Assembly: GCF_003752505.1 (NCBI RefSeq) | Contig: NZ_RKHO01000001.1 | Span: 1,736,001 to 1,800,000 of the forward strand | From: Nocardioides aurantiacus | GTDB lineage: Bacteria > Actinomycetota > Actinomycetes > Propionibacteriales > Nocardioidaceae | DNA: 64,000 nt | Direction: 5' to 3' | Part shown: positions 41,929-50,656 of the stretch, piece by piece | Numbering within the stretch: the first letter of the stretch is position 1 | How the letters are laid out: every line of letters starts with the position of its first letter | Program-made: the position numbers and the translations under genes | Notes under the pieces: model-generated | What the model saw: only the letters and a program-made list of their open reading frames with translations | Databases searched by the model: none | Told to the model about the DNA's origin: nothing

Positions 41929-43986
41929 TCATGCGCCTGCCGCTCCTCGGTGCCGTCCAGGTGCCACGGCCCGGACGACGTCGGGAAGGCCGACGCGCAT
42001 GATCGTGCCCCCCGTGGCGGTGTTCTCCACGGCGCTGATGGTGCCGCCGTGCCTCTCCACCACCCGGGCGCAGATCGCGAGCCCCAGCCCCGTTCCCGGG
42101 ACCGCAGCGTCGGTCGGGGCACGGAAGAACGTCTCGAACACCCTCCCTCGCAGCGACGGGTCGATGCCGAGACCGTTGTCGGCCACCTCCAGCACGACCT
42201 GCCCGCCGTCCTCGTCGGCGTCTCGCTGACGACGGACCTCCACCCGCGGCTCGACGCCCGGCGCGACGTACTTGGCCGCGTTGCTCAGCAGGTTGGTGAA
42301 CAGCTGGCGGAGCAGCGTCTCGTCACCGCACACCCGACCCAGGTCGCCGTACGACACCCACGGCGTGGGACCCACCGCCGGGCCGACGACCTCGACCACG
42401 TCATCGAGGAGCCGCACCAGGTCGACCTCCACCGGCTCGAGGGGCTGGTCGCCGGCCCGTGCGTAGTCCAGCAGCTCCTCGATGAGGGTCATCGCCCGCT
42501 CGGCGGAGGAGTAGACCCGCAGCAGGCTCTGTCGTGGGAGCGTGGCGTCGGCGGGGAGGTCGTCGAGCTGGTCGTCGACGATCTCGGCCCAGCTCATGGT
42601 CGCGGCGATGGGGTTGCGCAGGTCGTGCGCGACCATGCCGGTGAACCCCTCCAGGTCGCGCAGGTAGGCGTGCTCCTCGGTGACGTCGCGCATGCTCACC
42701 ACCGCCAGTCGACGGGTGCCGCCCACGGCGCCGGCCGTGTCCTCGACCTGGAGGGGCGAGGCGTTCACGGACAGCACCGTCCGCCGACCGCTCCCAGGCT
42801 CCTGCCGCAGCAGGATGCGGTTCTCCACCACGACGCCCGACAACGCCTCGGTGACCGGGCGGCGCCCCTCGTCCAGGGCCGCCCCGTCCAGCTCGCGCAG
42901 CCCGTACGCGTCGGCGCTGCGCAGGGTCTCCTGCCCGTCGGGTTCCCCCGGACCACCCATGCGACGTGCGGCTGCGTTCCGGATGAGCAGCCTTCCCTGG
43001 TCGTCGACCACCACGAGCCCGTCCACCATCACGTCCAGGACGGTGTCGAGCACGGACTTCTGCCGTCGCGTCTCCTGCTCCGACGCGAGCGCCCGCTCGA
43101 GCAGCACGTGGCGATCCTTCAGGCCGGCCGCCAGCAGCTGGGTCAGCGCACTGTTCAGCAGCACGAACAGCTGGACGAGGAGCGCCCGGTGCCCCTGGTC
43201 GAGAACAGCGCCGAACGGCCCCAGCCCCAGCAGGCTGGCCACTGCCACGAGGACCCCGACGAGGAAGCTGTGGGCGGCTGCCACCACCGGGCTGAAGCGA
43301 CTGCCGACCCACACCGAGGTCGTCACCACGACGAACGACAGCGGCAGCTGACCACGCGTGCCGAACACCCACTGCGCGACCAGCACCGTGGCGATCGCTG
43401 CGGCGGCGTACTCCGCGCCCGCCCAGGGCCGGACCCGGGTCGTGAGCAGGTCGGGAAGCCGTCGCCCGCTCCGCCGGGCGGCCAGCACCGCCATCACCAA
43501 CGTGACCACCATGAACGTGGCGCACGCGTTTCGCACCACCCACGAGACCCCCAGCACGAGCGAGAGCTCCGCCCCGTCGGCCACCGCACCCGCCACCCCG
43601 ACCGCAGCCCCCAGGGGAGCCGAGACCACCGCACCCAGCGCCACCCACAGCACGCCCCACGTGGCGGTGACGTCCTTCGTGGCCCGATGGGCGACCAGCG
43701 CGTAGGCCACGCCCTGGGTCACGTTCGCCAGGCCGAGCAGCACCGACCCGACCAGCCCCACCCCCAGCAGGGCCTGGCCCCCGGCCGCCAGGACGAACAG
43801 CACGCCGACGTGGGGCCACCACCGACCACCCTCGCGGGCCCAGACCATCCACAGGGCCACCACACCAGCAGCAGGCCAGAACAACGCGAGTCCCGTCTCG
43901 GGCAGCAACCACTGCCGTCCCACGACCAGGGCGGCGGCGAAGGCGATCGCCCACCCCGTGCTTGCGACCCATCGGTGCTGCGACAT
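41929..43986 (-). CDS. MASE1-PAS histidine kinase
   Basis: This is a 685-aa membrane-bound sensor kinase. The N-terminal 300 residues form a MASE1 integral-membrane sensor of about eight helices (LALFWPAAGVVALWMVWARE, LANVTQGVAYALVAHRATKD, ACATFMVVTLVMAVLAARRS). A PAS domain follows (MVDGLVVVDDQGRLLIRNAA). The HisKA box is EGFTGMVAHDLRNPIAATMS and the ATPase has NLLSNAAKYVAP, ADNGLGIDP and GTGLGLAICARVVERHGG. It is an ordinary HisKA-type kinase rather than HisKA_3. The ligand is unknown. A hairpin lies in its 5' leader at 44053-44072. Confidence 0.92.
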   Translation of the reverse strand: MSQHRWVASTGWAIAFAAALVVGRQWLLPETGLALFWPAAGVVALWMVWAREGGRWWPHVGVLFVLAAGGQALLGVGLVGSVLLGLANVTQGVAYALVAHRATKDVTATWGVLWVALGAVVSAPLGAAVGVAGAVADGAELSLVLGVSWVVRNACATFMVVTLVMAVLAARRSGRRLPDLLTTRVRPWAGAEYAAAAIATVLVAQWVFGTRGQLPLSFVVVTTSVWVGSRFSPVVAAAHSFLVGVLVAVASLLGLGPFGAVLDQGHRALLVQLFVLLNSALTQLLAAGLKDRHVLLERALASEQETRRQKSVLDTVLDVMVDGLVVVDDQGRLLIRNAAARRMGGPGEPDGQETLRSADAYGLRELDGAALDEGRRPVTEALSGVVVENRILLRQEPGSGRRTVLSVNASPLQVEDTAGAVGGTRRLAVVSMRDVTEEHAYLRDLEGFTGMVAHDLRNPIAATMSWAEIVDDQLDDLPADATLPRQSLLRVYSSAERAMTLIEELLDYARAGDQPLEPVEVDLVRLLDDVVEVVGPAVGPTPWVSYGDLGRVCGDETLLRQLFTNLLSNAAKYVAPGVEPRVEVRRQRDADEDGGQVVLEVADNGLGIDPSLRGRVFETFFRAPTDAAVPGTGLGLAICARVVERHGGTISAVENTATGGTIMRVGLPDVVRAVAPGRHRGAAGA

Positions 43987-44180
43987 ACCTGCAGCCTCCT
44001 CGCTCTGACCGCGCCTGCGTAGACATGCCGAGCAGATAGTGCATCCGTACCTCTCCCCGCCCGTCCGGGGAGGCGGGGCGACCAGGAGTCCCCGCGAGGA
44101 GACTGGCTGTGCGCCGACATGGTCTGCGTCCCCGCGACCAGCAACGCCGGAGACGTACGTCGTCCAGATGGTCGGTGTCG
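43987..44180. other. Leader region of the MASE1 kinase
   Basis: Contains the hairpin CTCCCCG-CCCGTC-CGGGGAG (44053-44072), overlapping an alternative pairing CCCCGCC/GGCGGGG. No gene is visible. Confidence 0.5.
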
Positions 44181-44261
44181 TGCAGAACGCCCCTGACCTG
44201 CATCTGTGCCGGTCAGGGGCGGTGCAACGGTCGGGCTGACAGGATGTGGACCTGCGACCCC
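44181..44261 (-). repeat. tRNA 3'-end copy A with terminator (degenerate attachment-site-like)
   Basis: Read on the minus strand this is the T-arm and acceptor 3' strand of a tRNA (GGGGTCGCAGGTCCACATCC, then TGTCAGCCCGACCG) followed by a terminator hairpin CCCCTGACC/GGTCAGGGG. Compared with copies B and C it carries substitutions in the T-loop, so it is the oldest copy. No 5' tRNA half accompanies it. Confidence 0.7.
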
Positions 44262-44646
44262 GTGGCCAGCAGCTCTGTGAGCCGCAACTCGCCGGGGCCA
44301 CCTTGGAGGTTCTGCACCAGTAGGTGTTGAAGCTGCTGGACCGGGGTGCGGTCTGGGTCCTCCGAGACACCTCCCCGCTTGTCACCCACCGCGTTCAGTG
44401 CCTGGGAGGCCCACACCAGCACCGCGTACCGGCAGCGGCGTACCGCCCGCCCCAGCTCTTCGCGTTCCACCCTGGCCGTCGTCTCCGGCCGCATGTACAT
44501 CGCCGAGCCCGCCCTCGCTGCGGACGTCTCCGACGTGCTCCGAGAGCCCGCCGACAGCACCCACGACGAGGCGCGGCCGCGCTGAGCCACGACCGCACAT
44601 GACGGCGTGCGCGTCAGGTGGCCCAGGTGGGAGGCAGCGAGTACAT
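44262..44646. other. Stretch between att-like copies A and B
   Basis: About 385 bp with no supported gene; open frames here overlap each other and match nothing I know. It may be what remains of an older insertion. Confidence 0.5.
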
Positions 44647-44770
44647 GGTGAATCAGGCGTCATCTGGGGGTGGGGGTCACGTTGCAGAACGCCCCCGACC
44701 TGCATCTCTGCAGGTCGGGGGCGGTGCATCGGTCGGGCTGACAGGATTTGAACCTGCGACCCCTTGTCCA
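44647..44770 (-). repeat. tRNA 3'-end copy B with terminator (left boundary of the 7.8-kb island)
   Basis: On the minus strand it reads TGGACAAGGGGTCGCAGG, TTCAAATCCTGTCAGCCCG, ACC: part of an anticodon stem, variable loop, complete T-arm and acceptor strand of a tRNA, best matching tRNA-Pro. A perfect 14-bp hairpin follows, then a conserved tail ending GTGAATCAGGCGTCATC on the plus strand. The same block recurs at 52426-52552 in the same orientation. Confidence 0.8.
44691..44722 (-). terminator. Terminator hairpin of tRNA fragment copy B
   Basis: GCCCCCGACCTGCA and TGCAGGTCGGGGGC form a perfect 14-bp stem around the loop TCTC, directly downstream of the tRNA 3' end on the minus strand. Confidence 0.75.
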
Positions 44771-45386
44771 GATCGCGCTCTCGGATAGAGTCGTGCGAAG
44801 TTTGCGGTCTAGCGCGCTGACCTGCAACAACACGTCCTCTGGACGTGCGCAGGGTTTGCTGCGAAGGGCTGCGACGTGAGGGCTTTGAGCGATTAAACGG
44901 CGAATAACCGCGTCACGCCAGCGTCACCTCAACCTGGCGTCCACCCGGGCGAACCGCCCTACCGATCAGACCACCTGCCCGCTTTCGAGCAGGACCTGAA
45001 CTCCCTGGATCATGGCAAGTCCTCGTGTGGGCCTCGGGAGAGACGGACATGCCCCGGTTTCCTTGTCGATCAGCTGCCCTTCAGATCCGACAAGGCCTCT
45101 GGTGGGTGGCCCACGGGTACGAGTGCGAACGGAAGCCAGGTGCCAGTTCGAGCTTCGTTTTGCGCGTTCCAGAAGCAGCCCCGGGCGGCGATCCTGGCGG
45201 AAAGCGCCCCGGGCGCGAGGACCCAGGATCGACTCGTGTCCAGAGCTGGTCGAGCGCTGTCCCGCCGCCTGTTCCAATCCCCGGACGGCCTTCAGTGTGA
45301 CAGGTGACGGAACCTGCGCACCCGGCGGAAACTCGACACTCGGATAGCACCGGGGCCACCTGCCGCACCTACTTGCCGTCGTACTC
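44771..45386. other. Gap inside the island, left side
   Basis: About 615 bp next to att-like copy B with somewhat lower GC than the core genome. Several open frames exist but none shows a family pattern, and I find no integrase or excisionase fragment. Confidence 0.5.
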
Positions 45387-45725
45387 GTGCCTTCCGAAGG
45401 CTCGTTCGCACAGACCCGCGACTTCTTCTCCACGCTCCTAGAGACGCCTCCTTCCTGGGAGGCCGACGGGTTCGTCGCCTTCCACGCGCCGGACGGCTCC
45501 AGTCTCGAGCTGCTTGCATCGCGCTTCGTTCCGGAGTACGGCTTGAACCAGGGGGTGGCTTTTGGCTTCCTTGTTGACGACCTCGCTGGCGCATCATCTG
45601 ACGTCCAGAACGCCGGCGGAACGCTAGTGGGGGAACCCGTCCGCACAGACGACCTGCACTACCGCCACTTCCGCGGCCCGGATGGGCGCACTTACGGACT
45701 CGTCCAGCGGCTGACTGCCGACTGA
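45387..45725 (+). CDS. VOC (glyoxalase/bleomycin-resistance) family protein, possibly truncated
   Basis: This 112-aa protein reads FAQTRDFFSTLLETPPSWEA, then DGFVAFHAPDGSSLELLAS, and DLAGASSDVQNAGGTLVGEP and YRHFRGPDGRTYGLVQR: one VOC domain with metal-binding-like Glu and His positions. The first beta strand (HLLAVVLVP) lies upstream of the GTG at 45387, in the same frame, which opens only after a TAG at 45345 and has no better start codon. The normal N-terminus may therefore have been lost. Its function is unknown. Confidence 0.6.
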   Translation: MPSEGSFAQTRDFFSTLLETPPSWEADGFVAFHAPDGSSLELLASRFVPEYGLNQGVAFGFLVDDLAGASSDVQNAGGTLVGEPVRTDDLHYRHFRGPDGRTYGLVQRLTAD

Positions 45726-46124
45726 CTAGGCGTCGGACGTAAAGTGTCGGTGGGTCGGACTCCCCTGCTGACCCAGACTGCGGGGAAGTACTTGGCGTAG
45801 GCGTCTCACCGACCCCTACTCAACGCCCACAAGAGTCGGTTCGAGGCGACCAGGCCGATTGGCGGGCCCCACAAGGCGCAAGGGTCAGATGGTGAGAACT
45901 TTCCTTACTCCGTCAAGGCACCGGCTCCGCCGGTGCCGCGCCCGGACTGCGGGCGGCGCTAGCGCGCCGTCCTCGCCGGCCGCATGCCGCTCCCCGTACA
46001 GACGTGAAGAGCCTCTCCCCCACTCGCGACAGACGACAACCCCCGGATCGAGACCCGAGGGCTGCCGAAAGGACGAATTGTGTTGTCTCAGGCGGTGACA
46101 GCGCTTCCCCGCCGCTGGTCAGAA
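45726..46124. other. Gap with strong hairpin
   Basis: No gene is supported. At 45917-45937 GGCACCGGC-TCC-GCCGGTGCC forms a perfect 9-bp stem with a 3-nt loop, perhaps a terminator, without a T tract. Confidence 0.5.
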
Positions 46125-46245
46125 TCACTTGGACTCCTTCACCGTCGTCTGCGGGTTCGCCTTGCCGTACTTCGACGTGACATAGGGACCCGAGATCGCG
46201 CTGCGGTGCTTGCCACCGCCGGCTCTTCGGCTCCTGGGTCGACAC
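46125..46245 (-). pseudogene. Small HRSAISG-motif protein, frameshifted
   Basis: The minus strand encodes GGGKHRSAISGPYVTSKYGK, then ANPQTTVKESK and a stop. This matches a small actinobacterial family I recall (HRSAxxGxxVT...HPxTTVxExK, about 40-70 aa, unknown function). In its own frame there is a stop and no start codon upstream. A GTG at 46245 (MSTQEPKS) lies one nucleotide out of phase: the span is 121 nt, one more than 40 codons. It looks like a single-base insertion near GAGCCGGCGG, or a sequencing error. Confidence 0.5.
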
Positions 46246-46435
46246 CTGGCTCACATGGGTATTTCCCCCCTCGCCCTCTAGACACTCCTGCTGTGGGAAC
46301 TGCCATCGTTGCGTCACTTCAGAGTCTCGACTGGACCCGGCACGCGACATCGCCGGTCGCGGGCGATTCGACCGCTCGGACATGTCATCACACCCCAGGA
46401 AGCGTCGGCAGCGCTGGCGACATCGCCGAAACGAG

Positions 46436-47578
46436 TCATGCAGGAGTGCGCAATAGGTGGCCGGAGAACACGCCAAGCCCAGTACGCACCGTCACCACGC
46501 CCCACGCAACCAAGAGCCCGATGTAGAAGACAACTGCGGCGGTCACCAGGAAGTGCGCACCCGTGATGGCGGCCAGGCCTGACGTTCCGGTGACGACCGT
46601 GCCAACTGGGAAGGTGAAGGACCACCAGGTCAGCGAGAACGGCATCCCTGCGCGCACGGTGCGGATCGTGATGGCGATCGCAAGCGCCAGCCACAGCATG
46701 GCGAACCCCCACATGGGTGCGCCGTAGACGAGTCCCATGGCCTCGAACGCGCGCCCGTACGGCGCGGGGTAGACGCCGGTGGCTGTCGCCCCCAGAGTGT
46801 GCGCGGCGGTGATCGACTGGCCGAGCGGGCCGAGCACGATCCACAGCGTGGGCACCGCAGCAGCGGCCCCGACCTTGTGGTGCACCAGCCGGGTCCAGAT
46901 CATCGCGATCACGACCAGGCTGGCCACGATGGTCAGGCCGAACATCATCGTGCAGGCCAGCTGCATGGTGAGCTGCCACTGACCGGCGGGCAGGTGGGGC
47001 AGCAGCAGCGGGCCGGTGGCCGCGCTCACCATGGGCGGCACGATCGGCATCAGCCAACCACCGAAGGCGGCATCCGGCTTCACCTCGTGGGTGGTGAAGG
47101 CCTTGTAGGGCACGGCGACCGCTGTCCAGAGACCGAGCAGGGTGCCCGCGGTCCAGAGCACGAAGTCCATACCGATCGCTGTCCCCTGACCGACCAGCGG
47201 CTGACCGACCAGCAGGGCACCTGCACCGACAGTCATCAGCGCCATCGCCGGGGCGCCGTAGAAGTGCGACATCGCCGGGTTGTCGAGGTGGCCCCGCGCG
47301 GCGCGAGGGTGCTGCGTCCAGTGAACGATCGTCGCAGTACTGATGACGGCGAGCAGGAGCACGTCGAGCACCCACACAGTCCGTGCGAACAGCAGCAGAC
47401 CGGGGACCTTGACGGGCAACGTCGCGGCCGCGTTCGCGACGATGCCCGTGCCCATCACCGAGGCAAACCAGTTCGGGCCGATGAACCCGAACGCGGGCTG
47501 TCCCTCGAGAGCAGACAGGAAAGGACGACGGTCCGCGGGGCGCTCGGTGGTGCTGATGCGGGCTTGAAGAATGCTCAT
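46436..47578 (-). CDS. TDT family transporter (TehA/Mae1/SLAC1-like)
   Basis: This is a 380-aa membrane protein of the tellurite-resistance/dicarboxylate transporter family, with ten helices. It opens FGFIGPNWFASVMGTGIVAN, the family's first helix, then PAMSHFYGAPAMALMTVGAG, WLMPIVPPMVSAATGPLLLP, SITAAHTLGATATGVYP and FTFPVGTVVTGTSGLAAITG. Relatives export sulfite, C4-dicarboxylates or anions. ATG 47578 is the natural start; the open frame above it is a shadow. It is divergent from a LysR gene with a perfect 16-bp palindrome between, a common TDT-LysR arrangement. The substrate is unknown, sulfite being a fair guess. Confidence 0.88.
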   Translation of the reverse strand: MSILQARISTTERPADRRPFLSALEGQPAFGFIGPNWFASVMGTGIVANAAATLPVKVPGLLLFARTVWVLDVLLLAVISTATIVHWTQHPRAARGHLDNPAMSHFYGAPAMALMTVGAGALLVGQPLVGQGTAIGMDFVLWTAGTLLGLWTAVAVPYKAFTTHEVKPDAAFGGWLMPIVPPMVSAATGPLLLPHLPAGQWQLTMQLACTMMFGLTIVASLVVIAMIWTRLVHHKVGAAAAVPTLWIVLGPLGQSITAAHTLGATATGVYPAPYGRAFEAMGLVYGAPMWGFAMLWLALAIAITIRTVRAGMPFSLTWWSFTFPVGTVVTGTSGLAAITGAHFLVTAAVVFYIGLLVAWGVVTVRTGLGVFSGHLLRTPA

Positions 47579-47624
47579 GACCAAAGTCTGCGAGCCCCGA
47601 GGGTGGGTCAGTAGCCCCCGCCGA

Positions 47625-47640
47625 GTTGTGCATGCACAAC
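47625..47640. promoter_or_regulatory. Perfect 16-bp palindrome GTTGTGCATGCACAAC
   Basis: Lies between the divergent TDT transporter and LysR genes. Its inner part TTGTGCATGCACAA fits the LysR T-N11-A operator form. Probable LysR binding site. Confidence 0.65.
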
Positions 47641-47670
47641 CAGAGCTTGTGACTGCCGTAGGTTGGGCCC

Positions 47671-48597
47671 GTGTCCTCTCCCCACCTCCCTGACCTCGAT
47701 GCGCTACGGCTGCTGGTGGGCATCGCCCGGCACGGCAGCATCGGTGCCGCGGCACGCACCAACGGCATCAGCCAGCAGGCCGCGTCCGAACGAGTGCGGG
47801 CGATGGAGGCCCAGACCGGACTGACCCTCGTGCGACGCGGCGCACGTGGATCGCAACTCACCGAGGCCGGCGTGGTCGTCACCGAGTGGGCGGCGCGGCT
47901 GCTCGACCTGGCCGACGAGGTAGACATCGCGATCGAAGGTCTGCGCGGCGACGTCAGCCGCGAGCTCGTGGTGTGGGCCAGCATGACGATCGCGGAGAGT
48001 CTGATCCCCCGCTGGCTGGTGCAATTGCGCCAACGACAGCTTGGCGAGGGCTACCGGGCCACGGCAGTGAGTCTCAATGCGTCCAACAGCCGCGACGTAG
48101 TCGAGGCCGTGCGCGAAGGAACAGCCCACGTGGGCTTCGTCGAAGGAGTCGAGGCGCCGGTCGGGGTGCGGTCGGTGACGGTCGCCCAGGACGAACTCTT
48201 CCTGGTCACCGCGGCCGGCACACCGTTGAGTCGGAGGCGCACTCCCCTGACGCCCGACGAGGTGGCACACCTTGCGCTGACCAGTCGCGAAGAAGGCTCA
48301 GGCACCCGCGAGGTGCTCGAGATCGCCCTGGCCAAGCATGGCTTGGAGGTCGGCGACCCGGAGGTGGAGCTCACCACTGCGACCGCCATCCGTGAAGCGG
48401 TCCTGGCCGGCAGCGCGCCAGCGTTCCTCAGCCGGCGCGTCGTCGCGCGCGACGTGGACTCCGGGAACTTGACCGTCGTGGCAGTCATGGAACTCGACCT
48501 GCGACGGTACTTCCGCGCCATCTGGGTAGGAACCAAGAACCCGCCGGCAGGGTCCGTGCGTGACCTCGTCGCAATCGCGCGTGCCACTGAGCGCTGA
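47671..48597 (+). CDS. LysR-family transcriptional regulator
   Basis: This 308-aa regulator (GTG start) has the helix-turn-helix LDALRLLVGIARHGSIGAAA, then RTNGISQQAASERVRAMEAQ. The substrate-binding domain follows with SRELVVWASMTIAESLIPRW, AVREGTAHVGFVEGVEAPVG and TSREEGSGTREVLEIALAKH. The last motif is shared with CysB/CbbR-like regulators that sense small anions or thiol-pathway intermediates. It is divergent from the TDT transporter and almost certainly its regulator. Codon choice is less GC-extreme than in the core genes, consistent with an acquired segment. Confidence 0.9.
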   Translation: MSSPHLPDLDALRLLVGIARHGSIGAAARTNGISQQAASERVRAMEAQTGLTLVRRGARGSQLTEAGVVVTEWAARLLDLADEVDIAIEGLRGDVSRELVVWASMTIAESLIPRWLVQLRQRQLGEGYRATAVSLNASNSRDVVEAVREGTAHVGFVEGVEAPVGVRSVTVAQDELFLVTAAGTPLSRRRTPLTPDEVAHLALTSREEGSGTREVLEIALAKHGLEVGDPEVELTTATAIREAVLAGSAPAFLSRRVVARDVDSGNLTVVAVMELDLRRYFRAIWVGTKNPPAGSVRDLVAIARATER

Positions 48598-48664
48598 CCA
48601 CCAGAGTGCCCACACCGCCTGATGTCCCACGAAATGAGGTCCGAAGATCACGGACGAGCCGAGC

Positions 48665-49309
48665 TTGCGCTCGCGGGCCGGAGTTGACCCCGGGCCGCCT
48701 GCCCCTGCCAGCAAACGAGCACGCGTCCACGACGACCCGGTCGGCCGCTTGAACGAGCTCGCCGATCAGTGGCGGCTTGAAGGTCCGAGCACTTCCAGGT
48801 TCGTGCCCTGGTTCGACCCCGACGGGGCAGGAACCAGGGCCCAGGTCCTGCTTCTCATGGAGGCGCCCGGCCCAAGAACGGTCGCCGCGGGCGACCTCGG
48901 CTTCAGCTCGCTCGACAACGACGATCCCACCACCCGACAAGTCCACCGGGCACTGACCGCGTCCAAGCTCGACCCAGCACACTGCCTGCGGTGGAACGTC
49001 GTTCCCTGGGCTCTGACCGGACTCGACGGTCGGCGCCGCAGCCCCCGGGTCGATGACCTGGAAGACGCCCGGCCCGCCTTGAGCGCGCTGCTCGCCGAAC
49101 TCATCGACCTCCGTGTCGTGGTGCCCTTCGGGCACGCGGCGCTTGAGGGCTGGATGAGGTACCTCACGCTCGCCCGCCACCCGGTCGTCGTCCCCACCCT
49201 GGCCGTTCCCCATCCCTCACCCGCCAACGGACACCGGCGCCAGGAAGCCGTCCAACGCACCACCACCGCGCTTGACCGAGCAGCCGATCTCTGCCGGCGA
49301 GCGGCCTGA
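48665..49309 (+). CDS. Uracil-DNA glycosylase superfamily protein
   Basis: This protein of about 214 aa has LNELADQWRLEGPSTSRFVP, then RAQVLLLMEAPGPR, where the usual GxxPG active-site loop of UDG families appears as MEAPGPR, and VPHPSPANGHRRQEA, where the C-terminal HPSP loop is intact. VVVPFGHAALEGWMRYL and NVVPWAL also fit the fold. It could be a family 4/5-like enzyme, although the four iron-sulfur Cys are absent (only Cys in HCLRW and LCRRA), so activity is not certain. The only start in frame is TTG 48665; a start further in is possible. Confidence 0.7.
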   Translation: MRSRAGVDPGPPAPASKRARVHDDPVGRLNELADQWRLEGPSTSRFVPWFDPDGAGTRAQVLLLMEAPGPRTVAAGDLGFSSLDNDDPTTRQVHRALTASKLDPAHCLRWNVVPWALTGLDGRRRSPRVDDLEDARPALSALLAELIDLRVVVPFGHAALEGWMRYLTLARHPVVVPTLAVPHPSPANGHRRQEAVQRTTTALDRAADLCRRAA

Positions 49310-49380
49310 CATGTGTGCGCAATCAAGTGCCGTTGACCTCTTGTATGCAGCTCGGCCCCAAGCGACATAACGTCGTGCCC

Positions 49381-50034
49381 ATGCTCGGAACCCTCAGGCA
49401 AGGCGCGTTGGCACTCGTCGTCGTCTTGGCCCTCGACGGTTGCGGAGGATCGCCTGAGACGACCAGCGACACCTCGACTGACCACTCCTCAGGGCAGACG
49501 ATCTCGGTCGCCGGCGCCTCGGCTCAGAGATGGGGCGAAGGAGACTATGGAGTCGTTCTCGCACACGGCGCTGCCTTCGACGCAGCCAGCTGGGAGACGC
49601 AGGCCGTCGCGATCGCCAACCAGGGAGCGAGCGTGATCGCTGTCGAGGACGTCGACACGGAGACCATTGGCGGCGCCGTGAAGCAGCTACAGGACGAAGG
49701 ACTCGCCAACGTCGCGCTCGTCGGAGCCAGCGCTGGGGCCGACACCATCCTCGATCTTGCGAGCCAGGACCCAGAGCTGGCTGATCAGCTGATCCTGCTG
49801 TCGCCGAACGCAACGGTCGAGGGGCTCGGGGAGGAGCCAAAGCTCTTCGTGGCCAGCAAGGACGAGCCCGTGGCCCACGTCTCGACGGAGCTGGCCGCCT
49901 CCTCCCCCGGTGAGGAGAACGTGGTGATGATCCTCCCGGGATCGGCCCACGCGCAGAACATCTTCGCCACCGACCAGGCCGGTCCGGTCCTCGACGCGAT
50001 GCTTCAGCGCCTCAAGCGCTTCGCTGGCCCGTGA
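49381..50034 (+). CDS. Alpha/beta-hydrolase-fold lipoprotein
   Basis: This is a 217-aa exported protein. The signal peptide LGTLRQGALALVVVLALDGC ends in a lipobox, then a Ser/Thr-rich linker. The mature part follows an alpha/beta-hydrolase pattern: GDYGVVLAHGAAFDAASWET (oxyanion region HG), NVALVGASAGADTILDLASQ (nucleophile elbow G-x-S-x-G, GASAG) and VVMILPGSAHAQNIFA (catalytic His in GSAHAQ). It probably acts outside the cytoplasmic membrane as an esterase or dienelactone-hydrolase-like enzyme. ATG 49381 was chosen because it gives the signal peptide. The sigma factor gene follows 34 bp later. Confidence 0.8.
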   Translation: MLGTLRQGALALVVVLALDGCGGSPETTSDTSTDHSSGQTISVAGASAQRWGEGDYGVVLAHGAAFDAASWETQAVAIANQGASVIAVEDVDTETIGGAVKQLQDEGLANVALVGASAGADTILDLASQDPELADQLILLSPNATVEGLGEEPKLFVASKDEPVAHVSTELAASSPGEENVVMILPGSAHAQNIFATDQAGPVLDAMLQRLKRFAGP

Positions 50035-50068
50035 GCTCGCACGGAGCCGTGGTGCGCGGCGCGACCTG

Positions 50069-50656
50069 GTGAACCGATCCCGAAAGCGCGTCGTACCCAG
50101 GCTCGTGAGATCGCTACGCCCGGGCTCGCGGGCACCCGGTAGGACGGCCGAGGCCGACGAGCGGGTGCTGACCGAGCTCTACCTACGGCACGGGACGGCC
50201 CTGATGACCTTCGTGCTGCGCCTGGTCGATGACCGGGGCCGCGCCGAGGACGTCGTGCAAGAAACGATGCTCCGCGGCTGGCGCAACCTGGACAAGATCG
50301 ATCCGTCCCGTGGTGAGCCGCGGGCCTACCTGTTCGCGGTGGCCCGCAACCTGGTCATCGATTTGTGGCGCGCTGACGCGCGCCGCCCACGACTCATCGG
50401 CGAAGACGACGCCTCGGCAGCCCAGTCGGTCGGTGATCGTGCAGACGCGGTCGTCGACGCCTTCGTCGTCGAGCAGGCGCTGGACCGGCTCTCACCCGAA
50501 CACCGGGCCGTGGTCGACGAGCTCTACTACCGCGGCGCCACGGTCACCGAGGCCGCCAGCACCCTCGGACTGCGCCCCGGCACCGTGAAGTCACGGTCGT
50601 ACTACGCGATCCGCATCCTGCGGACCGCGTTCGAAGAGATGGGAGTCGAGCGATGA
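50069..50656 (+). CDS. ECF RNA polymerase sigma factor (SigK/SigL-like)
   Basis: This 195-aa alternative sigma factor (GTG start) has region 2, LYLRHGTALMTFVLRLVDDR, then GRAEDVVQETMLRGWRNLD and FAVARNLVIDLWRADARRPR, and region 4, HRAVVDELYYRGATVTEAAS, then TLGLRPGTVKSRSYYAIRIL. It overlaps the anti-sigma gene by 4 bp (ATGA), so the two are made together. A secreted protein gene follows and the hydrolase-fold lipoprotein precedes, both likely members of its regulon. Its signal is unknown. Confidence 0.93.
   Translation: MNRSRKRVVPRLVRSLRPGSRAPGRTAEADERVLTELYLRHGTALMTFVLRLVDDRGRAEDVVQETMLRGWRNLDKIDPSRGEPRAYLFAVARNLVIDLWRADARRPRLIGEDDASAAQSVGDRADAVVDAFVVEQALDRLSPEHRAVVDELYYRGATVTEAASTLGLRPGTVKSRSYYAIRILRTAFEEMGVER

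Noticed and set aside
44181-44770. Complete tRNA genes
   Set aside because: Only the T-arm and acceptor 3' strand are present in each copy; the sequence 5' of the repeat does not pair as D-arm or acceptor 5' strand.
44966-45646. Minus-strand frame between att-like copy B and the VOC gene
   Set aside because: It is antisense to the VOC gene and has no recognisable domain.
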